DNA of 64,000 bases from JBAZHE01 sp041652555 (GCA_041652555.1 JBAZHE010000001.1:62001-126000); one strand, 5' to 3'. Counted from the stretch's first letter, positions 1 through 8,380 are shown. Program-made: numbers and translations. The notes: generated by a model from the letters alone, not told the origin.

Positions 1-2
1 CT

Positions 3-1781
3 GGTTTCCCTTATAAATTAAATTCTTCCCGCGGACTTTATGCTAAGGAGGAGATTTTAAATTCTATTGCCTACTTAACTGCTCTGTCTGATTATTACGA
101 TGGCGTGGCGCTTTACAAGAGTTTATCTTTGCCGGTTTTTGGTTTGACAGTTGAGAATTTAACTACGCTTAATTATTTAGTTTACAAAAAAGGTTCCTCT
201 CTTTATAAAATATTAAACGAAGCGGCGGCGATGGGGGTTGGCAGTGTTTGCTTGACTAAGGTTAATAAATTTTTAGCAGTTTTTAAAAAGCATTTGACTG
301 AATTGCGTGAAAAAAGTGCAGGAGAAATGTTTTTGTCTTTTTTAAATGATTCTGGTTATTTGAAATATCTTACTTCTTTGGGTGGCAGAAGAGAAGTAGA
401 GGCGTCTAATCTTTTGAATCAGTTTATGCGCCGGATAAAAAGCTTTGAAGCTAATTCTGGCGACAAAAGTGTCCGGGCTTTTTTGAATGAGCTTTTAGTG
501 GAGATTGAAGCTGGCGAACAAGGAACACTGCCTTTTGACGAGGGCGATAGTCCTGATACCATAAAAATAATGACAGTTCATGCTTCTAAGGGTTTGGAAT
601 TTAAATATGTTTTTATTATAAATTTAATAGACAAGCGTTTTCCGTCTATTGAACGTAGTGAGTCAATAAAAATACCAGATGCGCTTTTGGATGAAAAATT
701 ACCAGAAGGGGATCATCATTTAGAAGAAGAACGCCGGCTTTTTTATGTAGCAATGACCCGCGCAAAAAAAGGCTTGTATCTCTCTTGGTCATCGGATGCT
801 GGCGGTAAACGTGAACGCCGAGCTTCTAGGTTTTTAGTAGAAACAGGATTAGTAGAAGATTTAACTTTAGAAAATTCTGAAGATGATAAAATAACTCCCC
901 TCTTGGGAGGGGTGCCCGAAGGGCGGGGAGGGTTGCTCGAAGTGAAGCCTGTTGTTGAAGAAAAAAATAAAGAAGAAAAATTTATTCCAAAAGCTCCAGA
1001 AAGATTTTCTTATTCTCAATTTGCTGCTTACGAAAAATGTCCTTATCAATATCGTTTTGCCAATGTTTTAAAAATTCCTGTCCACGGCAAACCATCTTTT
1101 TCTTTTGGAAAAACCATGCACGCTACTTTTCAAAAGATTCTTCAAATAGTCCAACAAGCCGGAGAAAAAACCCAAGATAGCTTATTTAATGACCCTGCCG
1201 TAGGAACAGGGCACTGCCCTGTTCTGTCTTTAGAAGAGTGCTACAAAGTCTATGCCGAATCTTGGGAGGACGATTGGTATCCGTCAGAAAAATTAAAAGA
1301 AGAATATCGCGCCAACGGCAAAAGAATCGTCAAAGAATTTTACGAAGAACACAAAGACAACTGGCCAAAAGTTTTATTTTTGGAAAAAGGTTTTTCTCTA
1401 CGAATGAAAGTTGATGGCGAAGGAATAACAATCGCCGGAAAAATTGACCGTATTGACGAAACACCAGACGGAAAATTAAGAATTATTGATTACAAAACCG
1501 GCAGTCCAAAAGAAAAATTAACCTTTGAAGACAAAGCTCAGTTATTAATTTATCAAACAGCAGCTAAGCAATTTTTTCACCAAGAAGTTGGCGCCTTAGT
1601 TTTTCGCTACCTAGAAGACGGAAGCGAAATAGAATTCCTTGGCAAAGATAAAGACTTTGAAAAATTAGACGAAAAAATCTGCGAAGCAGTCCGTGCTATC
1701 CGCTCGGGTGAATTCCCACCCAAGCCGGTTATGTGCAAGTATTGCGACTTTAACGGAATTTGTGAATACCGAAAACTTTAA
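3..1781 (+). CDS. UvrD-type helicase with C-terminal RecB-family nuclease domain (5'-truncated by window)
   Basis: The frame is open from the window's left edge, so the N-terminus with the Walker A motif lies outside. The visible part reads through helicase motif V (TVHASKGLEF, near 573-602) and motif VI (RRLFYVAMTRA, near 729-761). It continues into a PD-(D/E)XK nuclease domain with GKIDRID (near 1437), IIDYKTG (near 1485) and QLLIYQ (near 1541). A cysteine in YEKCPYQYR and three in CKYCDFNGICEY at the C-terminus match the four-Cys iron-sulfur staple of AddB/RecB-type nucleases. The family unwinds and degrades DNA ends in recombination repair. Two palindromic repeats are inserted in frame in the linker and nuclease regions. 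AddA/AddB assignment is not possible from this part alone. Confidence 0.9.
   Translation, partial: GFPYKLNSSRGLYAKEEILNSIAYLTALSDYYDGVALYKSLSLPVFGLTVENLTTLNYLVYKKGSSLYKILNEAAAMGVGSVCLTKVNKFLAVFKKHLTELREKSAGEMFLSFLNDSGYLKYLTSLGGRREVEASNLLNQFMRRIKSFEANSGDKSVRAFLNELLVEIEAGEQGTLPFDEGDSPDTIKIMTVHASKGLEFKYVFIINLIDKRFPSIERSESIKIPDALLDEKLPEGDHHLEEERRLFYVAMTRAKKGLYLSWSSDAGGKRERRASRFLVETGLVEDLTLENSEDDKITPLLGGVPEGRGGLLEVKPVVEEKNKEEKFIPKAPERFSYSQFAAYEKCPYQYRFANVLKIPVHGKPSFSFGKTMHATFQKILQIVQQAGEKTQDSLFNDPAVGTGHCPVLSLEECYKVYAESWEDDWYPSEKLKEEYRANGKRIVKEFYEEHKDNWPKVLFLEKGFSLRMKVDGEGITIAGKIDRIDETPDGKLRIIDYKTGSPKEKLTFEDKAQLLIYQTAAKQFFHQEVGALVFRYLEDGSEIEFLGKDKDFEKLDEKICEAVRAIRSGEFPPKPVMCKYCDFNGICEYRKL
893..948. 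repeat. In-frame palindromic element, family A
   Basis: A G/C-rich segment with CTCCCCTCTTGGGAGGGG followed by GCCCGAAGGGC and a GGGGAGGG tract lies inside the helicase-nuclease gene without breaking its frame. It encodes TPLLGGVPEGRGGLLE, in the linker between helicase and nuclease domains. Related copies occur in comEC, in the gene at 42691, upstream of lepA, and flanking the transposase remnant near 47.1 kb. Confidence 0.75.
1192..1227. repeat. In-frame palindromic element, family B
   Basis: The palindrome GAACAGGGCACTGCCCTGTTC with a short CGTAG flank sits in frame inside the nuclease part of the gene, encoding AVGTGHCPV. A second copy in opposite orientation lies at 43762-43797, also in frame. 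Confidence 0.75.
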
Positions 1782-1827
1782 AAGCTTGAAAAATGAGTAA
1801 AATCAGAGTATTATTAATATAATAATT

Positions 1828-2868
1828 ATGGAAGAAGATATTAATCGAATAATTAGCCCGAAAGAAGAAAACGATGATGGGTCGTTGGATTTGACTTTGC
1901 GACCGCAGAAATTTGCTGATTATATTGGGCAGAATAAGGTTAAGGATAGCCTGGAGATAACTATTCAGGCAGCTAAAGGGCGCAATGAATCAATTGAGCA
2001 TGTTTTGTTGTATGGTGCGCCTGGCTTGGGTAAGACTACTTTGGCACATTTGATTGCGCGTGAGATGGGTGCCAATATTCGTATCACTACTGGTCCGGCG
2101 ATTGAAAAATCCGGCGACTTAGCGGCGATTCTTTCTAATTTGGAAGAAGGCGATGTTTTGTTTATTGATGAAATTCATCGTATTAATAAAACTGTGGAAG
2201 AAATTTTGTATCCGGCGATGGAGGATTATGCTTTGGATATTATTTTGGGCAAAGGCCCGGCGGCGCGTACGGTGCGAATTGATTTGCCACGTTTTACTTT
2301 GATTGGTGCCACCACAAAAGTTAGTATGCTCTCCGCGCCTTTGCGTGATCGTTTTGGACATCATCATCATTTAGATTTTTACGAAGATAAAGATATTGAA
2401 AAAATTGTAGAGAGAAGCGCCAAAATTCTTGGTGTAGAAGCCGACCCGATTGCGCTTTCATCTATTGCAACTCGCGCCCGGCGCACACCACGTATCGCCA
2501 ATAGACTTTTGAAAAGATTGCGTGATTATTCCGCAGTCAAAAGTGACGGCTGTCTTTCTAGTGGCGTTTGCCAAGACGCTTTTGCCATGTTAGAAATAGA
2601 CGAACTCGGATTAGATTGGGTTGATAGAAAAATTCTAGAAACAATTATTGATAAATTCAAAGGCGGTCCAGTAGGCTTAAATACTATCGCCGCTGCCACT
2701 GGTGAAGAAATGGAAACAATAGAAGACGTCTATGAACCATATCTCCTTCGCCTTGGCTTCATCGATCGTTCACCCCGAGGACGCATTGTTACGCAAAATG
2801 CTTACGAGCATTTAAAAAAGGAGAATCCTTCGGCAAGCTCAGGACAGGGAAATAAAAAATTATTTTAG
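1828..2868 (+). CDS. ruvB: Holliday junction branch-migration DNA helicase RuvB
   Basis: RuvB is the AAA+ hexameric motor that drives Holliday junction branch migration with RuvA. The 346-residue product has the usual length. It shows Walker A GAPGLGKT at 63-70, Walker B LFIDEIHR, the sensor/arginine-finger region IGATTKVSMLSAPLRDRFG, and the C-terminal winged-helix domain (GLDWVDRKILETI to the end). A run of four histidines follows DRFG, where most RuvB proteins carry a mixed sequence. The last 13 residues (NPSASSGQGNKKLF) come partly from a palindromic element. queA begins 7 bases downstream, so the two are probably co-transcribed. Confidence 0.97.
   Translation: MEEDINRIISPKEENDDGSLDLTLRPQKFADYIGQNKVKDSLEITIQAAKGRNESIEHVLLYGAPGLGKTTLAHLIAREMGANIRITTGPAIEKSGDLAAILSNLEEGDVLFIDEIHRINKTVEEILYPAMEDYALDIILGKGPAARTVRIDLPRFTLIGATTKVSMLSAPLRDRFGHHHHLDFYEDKDIEKIVERSAKILGVEADPIALSSIATRARRTPRIANRLLKRLRDYSAVKSDGCLSSGVCQDAFAMLEIDELGLDWVDRKILETIIDKFKGGPVGLNTIAAATGEEMETIEDVYEPYLLRLGFIDRSPRGRIVTQNAYEHLKKENPSASSGQGNKKLF
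2826..2850. repeat. Palindromic element, family D (CTTCGGCAAGCTCAGG type)
   Basis: TCCTTCGGCAAGCTCAGGAC near the 3' end of ruvB is an imperfect palindrome that matches a segment inside alaS (33738-33760). It extends the RuvB C-terminus in frame. Confidence 0.6.
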
Positions 2869-2875
2869 GATTAAA

Positions 2876-3937
2876 ATGAATCAAGACAAACTTTCTGATT
2901 ACGATTTTGATTTGCCGGAGGATTTGATTGCTACGCATCCGGCGGAGCCGCGAGACCATTCGCGGCTTTTAGTGTTGAACAAGATTACTGGGGAAATTGA
3001 GCATAAGCATTTTTATGATATTGTTGATTATTTAAGTTCTGGGGATATTTTAGTTTTAAATAATTCTAAAGTAATTCCGGCGAGATTGATGGCAGTAAAA
3101 GAGAGCACTGGCGGAAAGGTGGAGGTTTTGTTGCATAAAAAATTGGATGAAAATATTTGGCAATGTCTTTTGGGTGGGCGGGCTCAAGAATGTTTAGAAT
3201 TAAAATTTACAGAGGAATTTAAGGCTAAAATTTTAAAAAATAATCACGATGGCACTTGGGATATACGATTTAATAAAAGTGGCGCGGATTTGATGAAAGC
3301 AGTTGAAGAATTTGGCGAGATGCCTTTGCCGCCCTACATTTTGCAACAATTAAAAATTAAAAATGAAAAATTAAAAAAAGAGGAAACGAAAAAATCGTAC
3401 CAGACTGTTTACGCTGATTCGCAAAAATCTGGAAGTGTGGCCGCTCCAACGGCTGGATTACATTTTACGCCTGAGCTTTTGGAAAAAATAAAAAATAAAG
3501 GTGTGAAAATCTTGGAAATAACTCTATATGTCGGAATGGGAACTTTTGCTCCGGTTAAAACAGAAGATATTAGCAAGCATAAAATGCATGCGGAGTGGGT
3601 AGAAATTGATAATAAAACTATCAATTTAATAGCAAAACAAAAAGGAGGTAAAATAATTGCCGTGGGAACGACTAGCGTAAGAAGTTTAGAATCTTGCTGG
3701 AATAATTTGTCAGAGCTTAGTAATGATTTTAAATTTTGGGTGGATATTTTTATTACTCCGGGATATAAATTTAAGATTGTTGATGCGATGATCACTAATT
3801 TTCATCTACCAAAATCAACTCTTTTAATGCTTGTTTCTGCTTTGGTTGGCAAGGAAAAAATTGATAAAGCCTATAAAGAGGCAATTAAGAAAAAATATCG
3901 TTTTTACTCTTATGGCGATGCGATGCTTATAAAATAG
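2876..3937 (+). CDS. queA: S-adenosylmethionine:tRNA ribosyltransferase-isomerase
   Basis: QueA transfers the ribosyl group of SAM to 7-aminomethyl-7-deazaguanine in tRNA, giving epoxyqueuosine. The 353-residue product starts with the typical SDYDFDLPEDLIATHPAEPRDHSRL and contains LVLNNSKVIPARL, GEMPLPPYI, SVAAPTAGLHFT and the C-terminal TNFHLPKSTLLMLVSA block. No other queuosine gene is visible in the window, so the precursor base may be salvaged or made elsewhere. A small loop around 3350-3390 (LKIKNEKLKKEETKK) is low-complexity. The ATG follows ruvB by 7 bases without a strong Shine-Dalgarno. Confidence 0.97.
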   Translation: MNQDKLSDYDFDLPEDLIATHPAEPRDHSRLLVLNKITGEIEHKHFYDIVDYLSSGDILVLNNSKVIPARLMAVKESTGGKVEVLLHKKLDENIWQCLLGGRAQECLELKFTEEFKAKILKNNHDGTWDIRFNKSGADLMKAVEEFGEMPLPPYILQQLKIKNEKLKKEETKKSYQTVYADSQKSGSVAAPTAGLHFTPELLEKIKNKGVKILEITLYVGMGTFAPVKTEDISKHKMHAEWVEIDNKTINLIAKQKGGKIIAVGTTSVRSLESCWNNLSELSNDFKFWVDIFITPGYKFKIVDAMITNFHLPKSTLLMLVSALVGKEKIDKAYKEAIKKKYRFYSYGDAMLIK

Positions 3938-3946
3938 GGTTTTGGC

Positions 3947-3975
3947 TTGACAAGCGCATGTTTCTCCTGTAATCT
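3947..3975 (+). promoter_or_regulatory. Promoter upstream of rpsA
   Basis: TTGACA at 3947-3952 and TAATCT at 3970-3975 are separated by 17 bases. The predicted transcript carries a leader of about 125 nt before the rpsA start at 4107. Confidence 0.6.
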
Positions 3976-3999
3976 CTAGTTAGTTGTTTATAATTTTTT

Positions 4000-4037
4000 C
4001 GCCTTTAATAAAACCCTTGATTTAAGGCGGTCAAGGG
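4000..4037 (+). promoter_or_regulatory. Overlapping stems in rpsA leader (switch or pseudoknot candidate)
   Basis: CGCCTT (4000-4005) can pair with AAGGCG (4024-4029). CCCTTGA (4014-4020), in that loop, can pair with TCAAGGG (4031-4037). The interleaved order permits either two exclusive hairpins or an H-type pseudoknot. The connecting base between 4029 and 4031 is very short for a pseudoknot. The position just upstream of the S1 gene suggests autogenous control; this is inference. Confidence 0.45.
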
Positions 4038-4106
4038 GCTCTTTATTCTTTTTAAAAGAATAATAGGGTTAAGATGTTTTTTTATTATAAAAAACATTAT
4101 ATTAAT

Positions 4107-5363
4107 ATGAAAGAAGAAAAGAAAGTTCTCGCCCCCAAGAGCGATTTTGAAAAACTTTTAGACAAAAGTGAGCTAGGTATTCCTGCAACTAACGATACTG
4201 TTCACGGTGTGGTTTTAGCCGCTTCTAAGTCTGAAGTTCGCTTGGATTTGGGTGGTATTCGTACCGGTGTCGTTCGAGGTCCGGAGCTTTATTTGGAAGC
4301 TGATGAATATGGAAAATTAAAAGTTGGCGATAAAATTGATGCCATTGTTATTGAACAAGAAAACGAAAATGGCGACGTAGAATTGTCTTTCCGTTTGGCC
4401 GGACAAGAAAAGGCCTGGGATACTTTGCGTGAAGCTTATCATGACAAAAAAACCGTCAAGGTTCGCGTAGTGGACGGAAATAAGGGGGGTCTCTTGGTTC
4501 GTTTCCGCCAAATTTCTGGTTTCTTGCCGGTATCACAATTGGCGCCGGAAAATTATCCGCGCGTGGCTGGTGGCGATAAATCAAAGATTTTGGAAAAATT
4601 AAAATCTTTTGTCGGCCGTGACTTTGAAACTAAATTGATGACTTTGGATGAAAACGACAATAAAATTATTTTCTCTGAGAAAGAAGCTTGGAGCGAAACC
4701 CAGAAGGATGTTATTTCTCAATACCAGCCAGGTGCTATTATTGAAGGAACTGTTACTGCCGTCACTGACTTCGGCGTATTTGTTTCTTTCGGCGATGGCA
4801 TGGAAGGCTTGATTCATATTTCTGAATTGGCCTGGAAAAGAATTGATAACCCGAGTGATTTGTATAAAGTCGGTGATGAAATGAAGGCTGAGATTATTAA
4901 TATTAACGGCTCCAAGATTTTCCTTTCCGCCAAAAAATTACAAGAAGATCCTTGGGTGGAGGTGAGTAAGAAATATATTATCGGTCAGATTGTTAAAGGC
5001 AAGATTTTAAAAGTTAACCCGTTTGGTTTATTTGTGGAATTGGACGAATTAATTCATGGCTTAGCCCACATCTCTCAACTTAATTTAGCCACTGGCGTAA
5101 AAATTGAAGACCTTTATAAACCTAACACCGAAATGGATTTTGAAATTTCTTCCATTGAACCAAAAGAACATCGTCTTGGTTTAATCATCCCTGGTACTGG
5201 AAAAAATGAAGAATCCGCTGAAAAGAAAGAAGAAGTTGCTGAAAAGAAATCCTCCTACGCTAAAGCTACGGAGGACAAAGAGAAGAAAGCTAAAAAAGTT
5301 AAAGAGGAAAAATCCGCCGACACTGAAGTTGCAGAGGAAAAAGAAGCGGAAGTTAAAGAATAA
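4107..5363 (+). CDS. rpsA: 30S ribosomal protein S1 (four S1 domains, charged tail)
   Basis: S1 binds mRNA on the small subunit. After a short N-terminal segment the protein shows four tandem S1 (OB-fold) repeats. The third (IIEGTVTAVTDFGVFVSFGDGMEGLIHISEL) and fourth (IVKGKILKVNPFGLFVELDELIHGLAHISQL) are canonical. The last about 60 residues are a Lys/Glu-rich low-complexity tail containing SSYAKATEDK, from a palindromic element. I chose ATG 4107 because the 11 codons from an alternative ATG at 4074 (AGGGTTAAG upstream) are A/T-rich leader sequence with no family similarity; 4074 cannot be excluded. An intrinsic terminator follows at 5382. Confidence 0.92.
   Translation: MKEEKKVLAPKSDFEKLLDKSELGIPATNDTVHGVVLAASKSEVRLDLGGIRTGVVRGPELYLEADEYGKLKVGDKIDAIVIEQENENGDVELSFRLAGQEKAWDTLREAYHDKKTVKVRVVDGNKGGLLVRFRQISGFLPVSQLAPENYPRVAGGDKSKILEKLKSFVGRDFETKLMTLDENDNKIIFSEKEAWSETQKDVISQYQPGAIIEGTVTAVTDFGVFVSFGDGMEGLIHISELAWKRIDNPSDLYKVGDEMKAEIININGSKIFLSAKKLQEDPWVEVSKKYIIGQIVKGKILKVNPFGLFVELDELIHGLAHISQLNLATGVKIEDLYKPNTEMDFEISSIEPKEHRLGLIIPGTGKNEESAEKKEEVAEKKSSYAKATEDKEKKAKKVKEEKSADTEVAEEKEAEVKE
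5249..5279. repeat. In-frame palindromic element, family C (YAKATEDK type)
   Basis: CCTCCTACGCTAAAGCTACG followed by GAGG forms an imperfect hairpin (TCCTCC with GGAGGA) and encodes SSYAKATEDK in the S1 tail. Related segments lie at 37063 in rpoA and at 45077 in acs. Confidence 0.7.
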
Positions 5364-5381
5364 TACTTGTGATAATATAAA

Positions 5382-5415
5382 AAACAAGACCCGCTGTAAA
5401 GGCGGGTCTTGTTTT
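5382..5415 (+). terminator. Intrinsic terminator after rpsA
   Basis: ACAAGACCCGC and GCGGGTCTTGT form an 11-bp perfect stem with a 7-nt loop, followed by TTTT. Confidence 0.9.
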
Positions 5416-5441
5416 GACAAAACCCTATATTTTGTTATAGT
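5414..5441 (+). promoter_or_regulatory. Promoter of ftsH
   Basis: TTGACA (5414-5419), a 16-base spacer and TATAGT (5436-5441). The -35 overlaps the T-tract of the rpsA terminator. The ftsH ATG follows 27 bases after the -10. Confidence 0.7.
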
Positions 5442-5468
5442 ATTAGCACATAACAATTAATCTATTTT

Positions 5469-7295
5469 ATGAAAAATTTAATAAAGAATTTAGTGATTTT
5501 TTTGGCTATTTTTGTGGTTTTAACAGTAATTTTTGCCGCTTTCCAGTCTTTAGAAGGAAAAAACAAAGATAAGGGTATTGGTTTAGGCGATTTGGCTTGG
5601 CAAGTTAATAATAATAATACAGAATTAATTTCCGTTGAAGGTTCAAAAGTTACGGTAAAGTTAAAGGGTGGCGAGGAAAAAACCGTGCTTAAAGAAGACA
5701 GTGAATCTTTAACCGAGCTGTTAAAAAATCTCGGCGTGCCAGCGGAGAAAATTTCTGCGGCCAATATAAAAATTAAAGAACGTTCCGGCTCAGATTTTTT
5801 CTTAACGATAATTCTTCCAATTTTGTTGCCATTTGCACTAATTGCTCTTTTTATTTATTTTATGATGCGGTCGGTTTCCGGCGCCAACAACAAGGCGATG
5901 ATGTTTGGGCAATCCGGCGCTAAGGAATTCCGCAAAGAAGGAAAAGTGAAAGTGACCTTTAATGATGTGGCCGGTTCAGAAGAGGCGAAAGAAGAATTAA
6001 AAGAGGTAGTTGATTTTTTGAAGTCTCCGAAAAAATATAGTGATATGGGGGCGCGCATTCCGCGCGGCTTCCTTTTGTTGGGTGCGCCAGGCACGGGTAA
6101 AACTTTAATGGCTAAGGCAGTGGCTGGTGAAGCTAATGTGCCGTTTTTTCATATTTCTGGTTCGGAGTTTGTGGAAATGTTTGTCGGCGTCGGTGCTTCC
6201 CGTGTTCGCGATTTATTTGCTCGTGCCAAGAAGAGCGCTCCTTGTATAATTTTTGTGGATGAAATTGACGCTGTCGGCCGCCGCCGCGGTGCCGGCTTGG
6301 GCGGTTCGCATGATGAGCGCGAACAGACGTTAAACCAAATTCTCGTAGAGATGGATGGCTTTGAAAGCGGTACGAATATTATTGTTATCGCCGCGACTAA
6401 TCGTCCCGATGTTCTTGACCCAGCCTTGTTACGCCCTGGGCGTTTTGACCGTCAGGTGGTTTTGGAAGTGCCGGACTTGAAAGAGCGTGAAGCGATTTTA
6501 AAAGTTCATTGCGATAAAAAACCTTTGTCCGCCGAAGTTGATTTAAAAAGAGTTGCTGGGCGCACTTCCGGATTTTCCGGCGCGGAATTGTCTAATCTTC
6601 TGAACGAAGCAGCGATTGCTACAGCTAAGGCCGGTGAGAAGGAAATAAAAATACAGACGATTTTTGATTCTATTGAAAAAGTGATGATTGGGCCAGAAAG
6701 AAAAAGCCGTGTCGTTTCTGATAAGGAGAAAAAGATTACCGCCTATCATGAGGCCGGACATGCTGTGGTTGCGCATAATTTGAAGAATATTGATCCGGTG
6801 CAAAAAATTTCTATTATTTCTCGCGGTCGTGCCGCCGGCTATACTTTGAAAACCCCGCAAGAAGATAAGCGTCTTCATTCTAAATCTGAATTTACAGAAG
6901 AATTGGCCGTCTTAGTGGCTGGACGCTTAGCCGAGAAAATATTTTTTAACGAAATAACCACCGGCGCGTCTTCTGATTTGCGCCACGCCACAGACATTGC
7001 TCGCGCTTTAGTGACAGAATATGGAATGAGCGACAAATTACCTTTGCGTACTTATGGCAATTCTGATGAATTGGTTTTCTTGGGCCGTGAAATGCACGAG
7101 GGCCGCGATTATAGCGAACGCACCGCCGAAGCGATCGACGCCGAGGTCGGCACTTTGGTTAACGAGGCCGTAAAAATTGCCACCGAAATTATTACCACTA
7201 AAAAAGCTGACATGGAAAAAATTGTCGCCGCCTTAATGAAAAGAGAAACCATGGAAAAAGCAGAATTTGAAGAAATCCTTGGAAAGAAAGAATAA
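5469..7295 (+). CDS. ftsH: ATP-dependent zinc metalloprotease FtsH
   Basis: FtsH is the membrane-anchored AAA+ protease that extracts and degrades membrane and short-lived cytosolic proteins. The 608-residue product has two transmembrane segments (about 8-28 and 113-134) around a small extracytoplasmic domain. The AAA module has Walker A GAPGTGKT at 205-212, IIFVDEIDAVGR and the second region of homology NRPDVLDPALLRPGRFDR. The zinc site HEAGH lies at 427-431. It ends one base before the trmD ATG, so translation is probably coupled. Confidence 0.98.
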   Translation: MKNLIKNLVIFLAIFVVLTVIFAAFQSLEGKNKDKGIGLGDLAWQVNNNNTELISVEGSKVTVKLKGGEEKTVLKEDSESLTELLKNLGVPAEKISAANIKIKERSGSDFFLTIILPILLPFALIALFIYFMMRSVSGANNKAMMFGQSGAKEFRKEGKVKVTFNDVAGSEEAKEELKEVVDFLKSPKKYSDMGARIPRGFLLLGAPGTGKTLMAKAVAGEANVPFFHISGSEFVEMFVGVGASRVRDLFARAKKSAPCIIFVDEIDAVGRRRGAGLGGSHDEREQTLNQILVEMDGFESGTNIIVIAATNRPDVLDPALLRPGRFDRQVVLEVPDLKEREAILKVHCDKKPLSAEVDLKRVAGRTSGFSGAELSNLLNEAAIATAKAGEKEIKIQTIFDSIEKVMIGPERKSRVVSDKEKKITAYHEAGHAVVAHNLKNIDPVQKISIISRGRAAGYTLKTPQEDKRLHSKSEFTEELAVLVAGRLAEKIFFNEITTGASSDLRHATDIARALVTEYGMSDKLPLRTYGNSDELVFLGREMHEGRDYSERTAEAIDAEVGTLVNEAVKIATEIITTKKADMEKIVAALMKRETMEKAEFEEILGKKE

Positions 7296-7296
7296 A

Positions 7297-7956
7297 ATGA
7301 AATTTGATGTTATTACAATTTTTCCGGAGATTTTGGACTCTTATTTTAGTGAGGGGATAGTTGGGCGTGCTTTGAAGAACAAAAAAATTAAGATTAAGGT
7401 GCATAATTTGCGAGATTGGACTACTGACAATCACAAGACAGTTGATGATTCTCCTTATGGTGGCGGTGCGGGGATGGTTATGAAGGTTGAGCCTATTTAT
7501 AAAGCTTTGAAACAGGTGGCAAAAAAGAAAAATAAAAAGCAAAAAGTTGTTTTGCTTTCCGCTAAAGGTAAGACTTGGAATCAGAAAAAGGCTAGAGAAT
7601 ATTCTAAATTAGATAGTATAATTTTTGTTTGCGGACGTTATGAAGGTGTTGATGAGAGAATTTTGAATTTTATTGACGAAGAGGTTTCCATTGGTGATTA
7701 TGTTTTAACTGGCGGAGAATTGGGTGTAGCTGTGATGATTGATTCTATAACTCGTTTATTACCTGGAGTATTAGGAAACGAAGAAAGCGCTATAGCCGAA
7801 TCGCATTCCGAAGAAGGAGTCTTGGAATATCCACAATATACGCGACCAGAAATTTTAAAAATTGGTGCAAAAAAATATAAAGTACCAGAAGTTCTTTTAA
7901 AAGGAAATCATAAAGAAATCAATAAATGGCGAGAAGAAAACAAGAAGAGTAGATAG
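7297..7956 (+). CDS. trmD: tRNA (guanine-N1)-methyltransferase TrmD
   Basis: TrmD makes m1G37 in tRNAs reading CNN and some other codons, which prevents frameshifting. Starting at ATG 7297 (immediately after the ftsH stop) gives the canonical start MKFDVITIFPEIL and 219 residues. The SPOUT trefoil-knot motifs are present: SPYGGGAGMVMK, FVCGRYEGVDERI and SIGDYVLTGGELGVAVMIDS. The frame extends upstream inside ftsH to 7267, but those ten codons are not part of the family. Confidence 0.97.
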   Translation: MKFDVITIFPEILDSYFSEGIVGRALKNKKIKIKVHNLRDWTTDNHKTVDDSPYGGGAGMVMKVEPIYKALKQVAKKKNKKQKVVLLSAKGKTWNQKKAREYSKLDSIIFVCGRYEGVDERILNFIDEEVSIGDYVLTGGELGVAVMIDSITRLLPGVLGNEESAIAESHSEEGVLEYPQYTRPEILKIGAKKYKVPEVLLKGNHKEINKWREENKKSR

Positions 7957-7969
7957 AAAGGCGGTTGTA

Positions 7970-8218
7970 ATGGAATTTAGATGTAGTTTAAAGGCTCTAT
8001 TCAAAATGAGAAAGATTATGTCTCGGTTAACAGGGAAACCAGAAAATGAAATCAAATTTCAAGATAGTTTGCCGAGAGGGATGATATTTTTCGAAATAAT
8101 GGGAGAGCTTGAAGAATGTTTTAGTTGGAGTTTTAAGTACTCAAAAATTCTCACAGAAAGGGTTATGACTGTTTCCAGCCTAATCCACTACTTAAATAGT
8201 GTCGGTTGCTCTTTTTGA
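7970..8218 (+). CDS. Small conserved-looking protein of unknown function (82 aa)
   Basis: Starts 13 bases after trmD with AAAGGCGG as a possible ribosome binding site. I do not recognise it. The spacing of SRLTGKPENEIKFQDSL, a helix FFEIMGELEECFSW and the end VMTVSSLIHYLNSVG recalls the helical layout of acyl carrier proteins. The DSL serine that carries phosphopantetheine is not at the expected place, so a functional ACP is unlikely on sequence alone. The 162 bases that follow (8219-8380) hold no gene. They contain a possible weak terminator (GGGGC, GCCCTTTTTTT) and a fragment of an intergenic repeat (TTCGCTGCGGGATGACA). Confidence 0.6.
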   Translation: MEFRCSLKALFKMRKIMSRLTGKPENEIKFQDSLPRGMIFFEIMGELEECFSWSFKYSKILTERVMTVSSLIHYLNSVGCSF

Positions 8219-8380
8219 GGTTGTTATTCTGGGGCTGTGATTTTATCCGGCCCTTTTTTTATTTTGTCAGGAAAAGTATTTTAAGTTAAAATTAAAAATA
8301 ATGTAATTGCCTGCTGGATTGATGTTGCGAAAATATATTTTAACAGTAATAGATTCCTTGTTTCGCTGCGGGATGACAAA

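Noticed and set aside
5181..5460. Overlapping ORFs on both strands in the rpsA tail region
   Set aside because: They are shadows of the low-complexity Lys/Glu tail, rich in Phe or Lys by composition.
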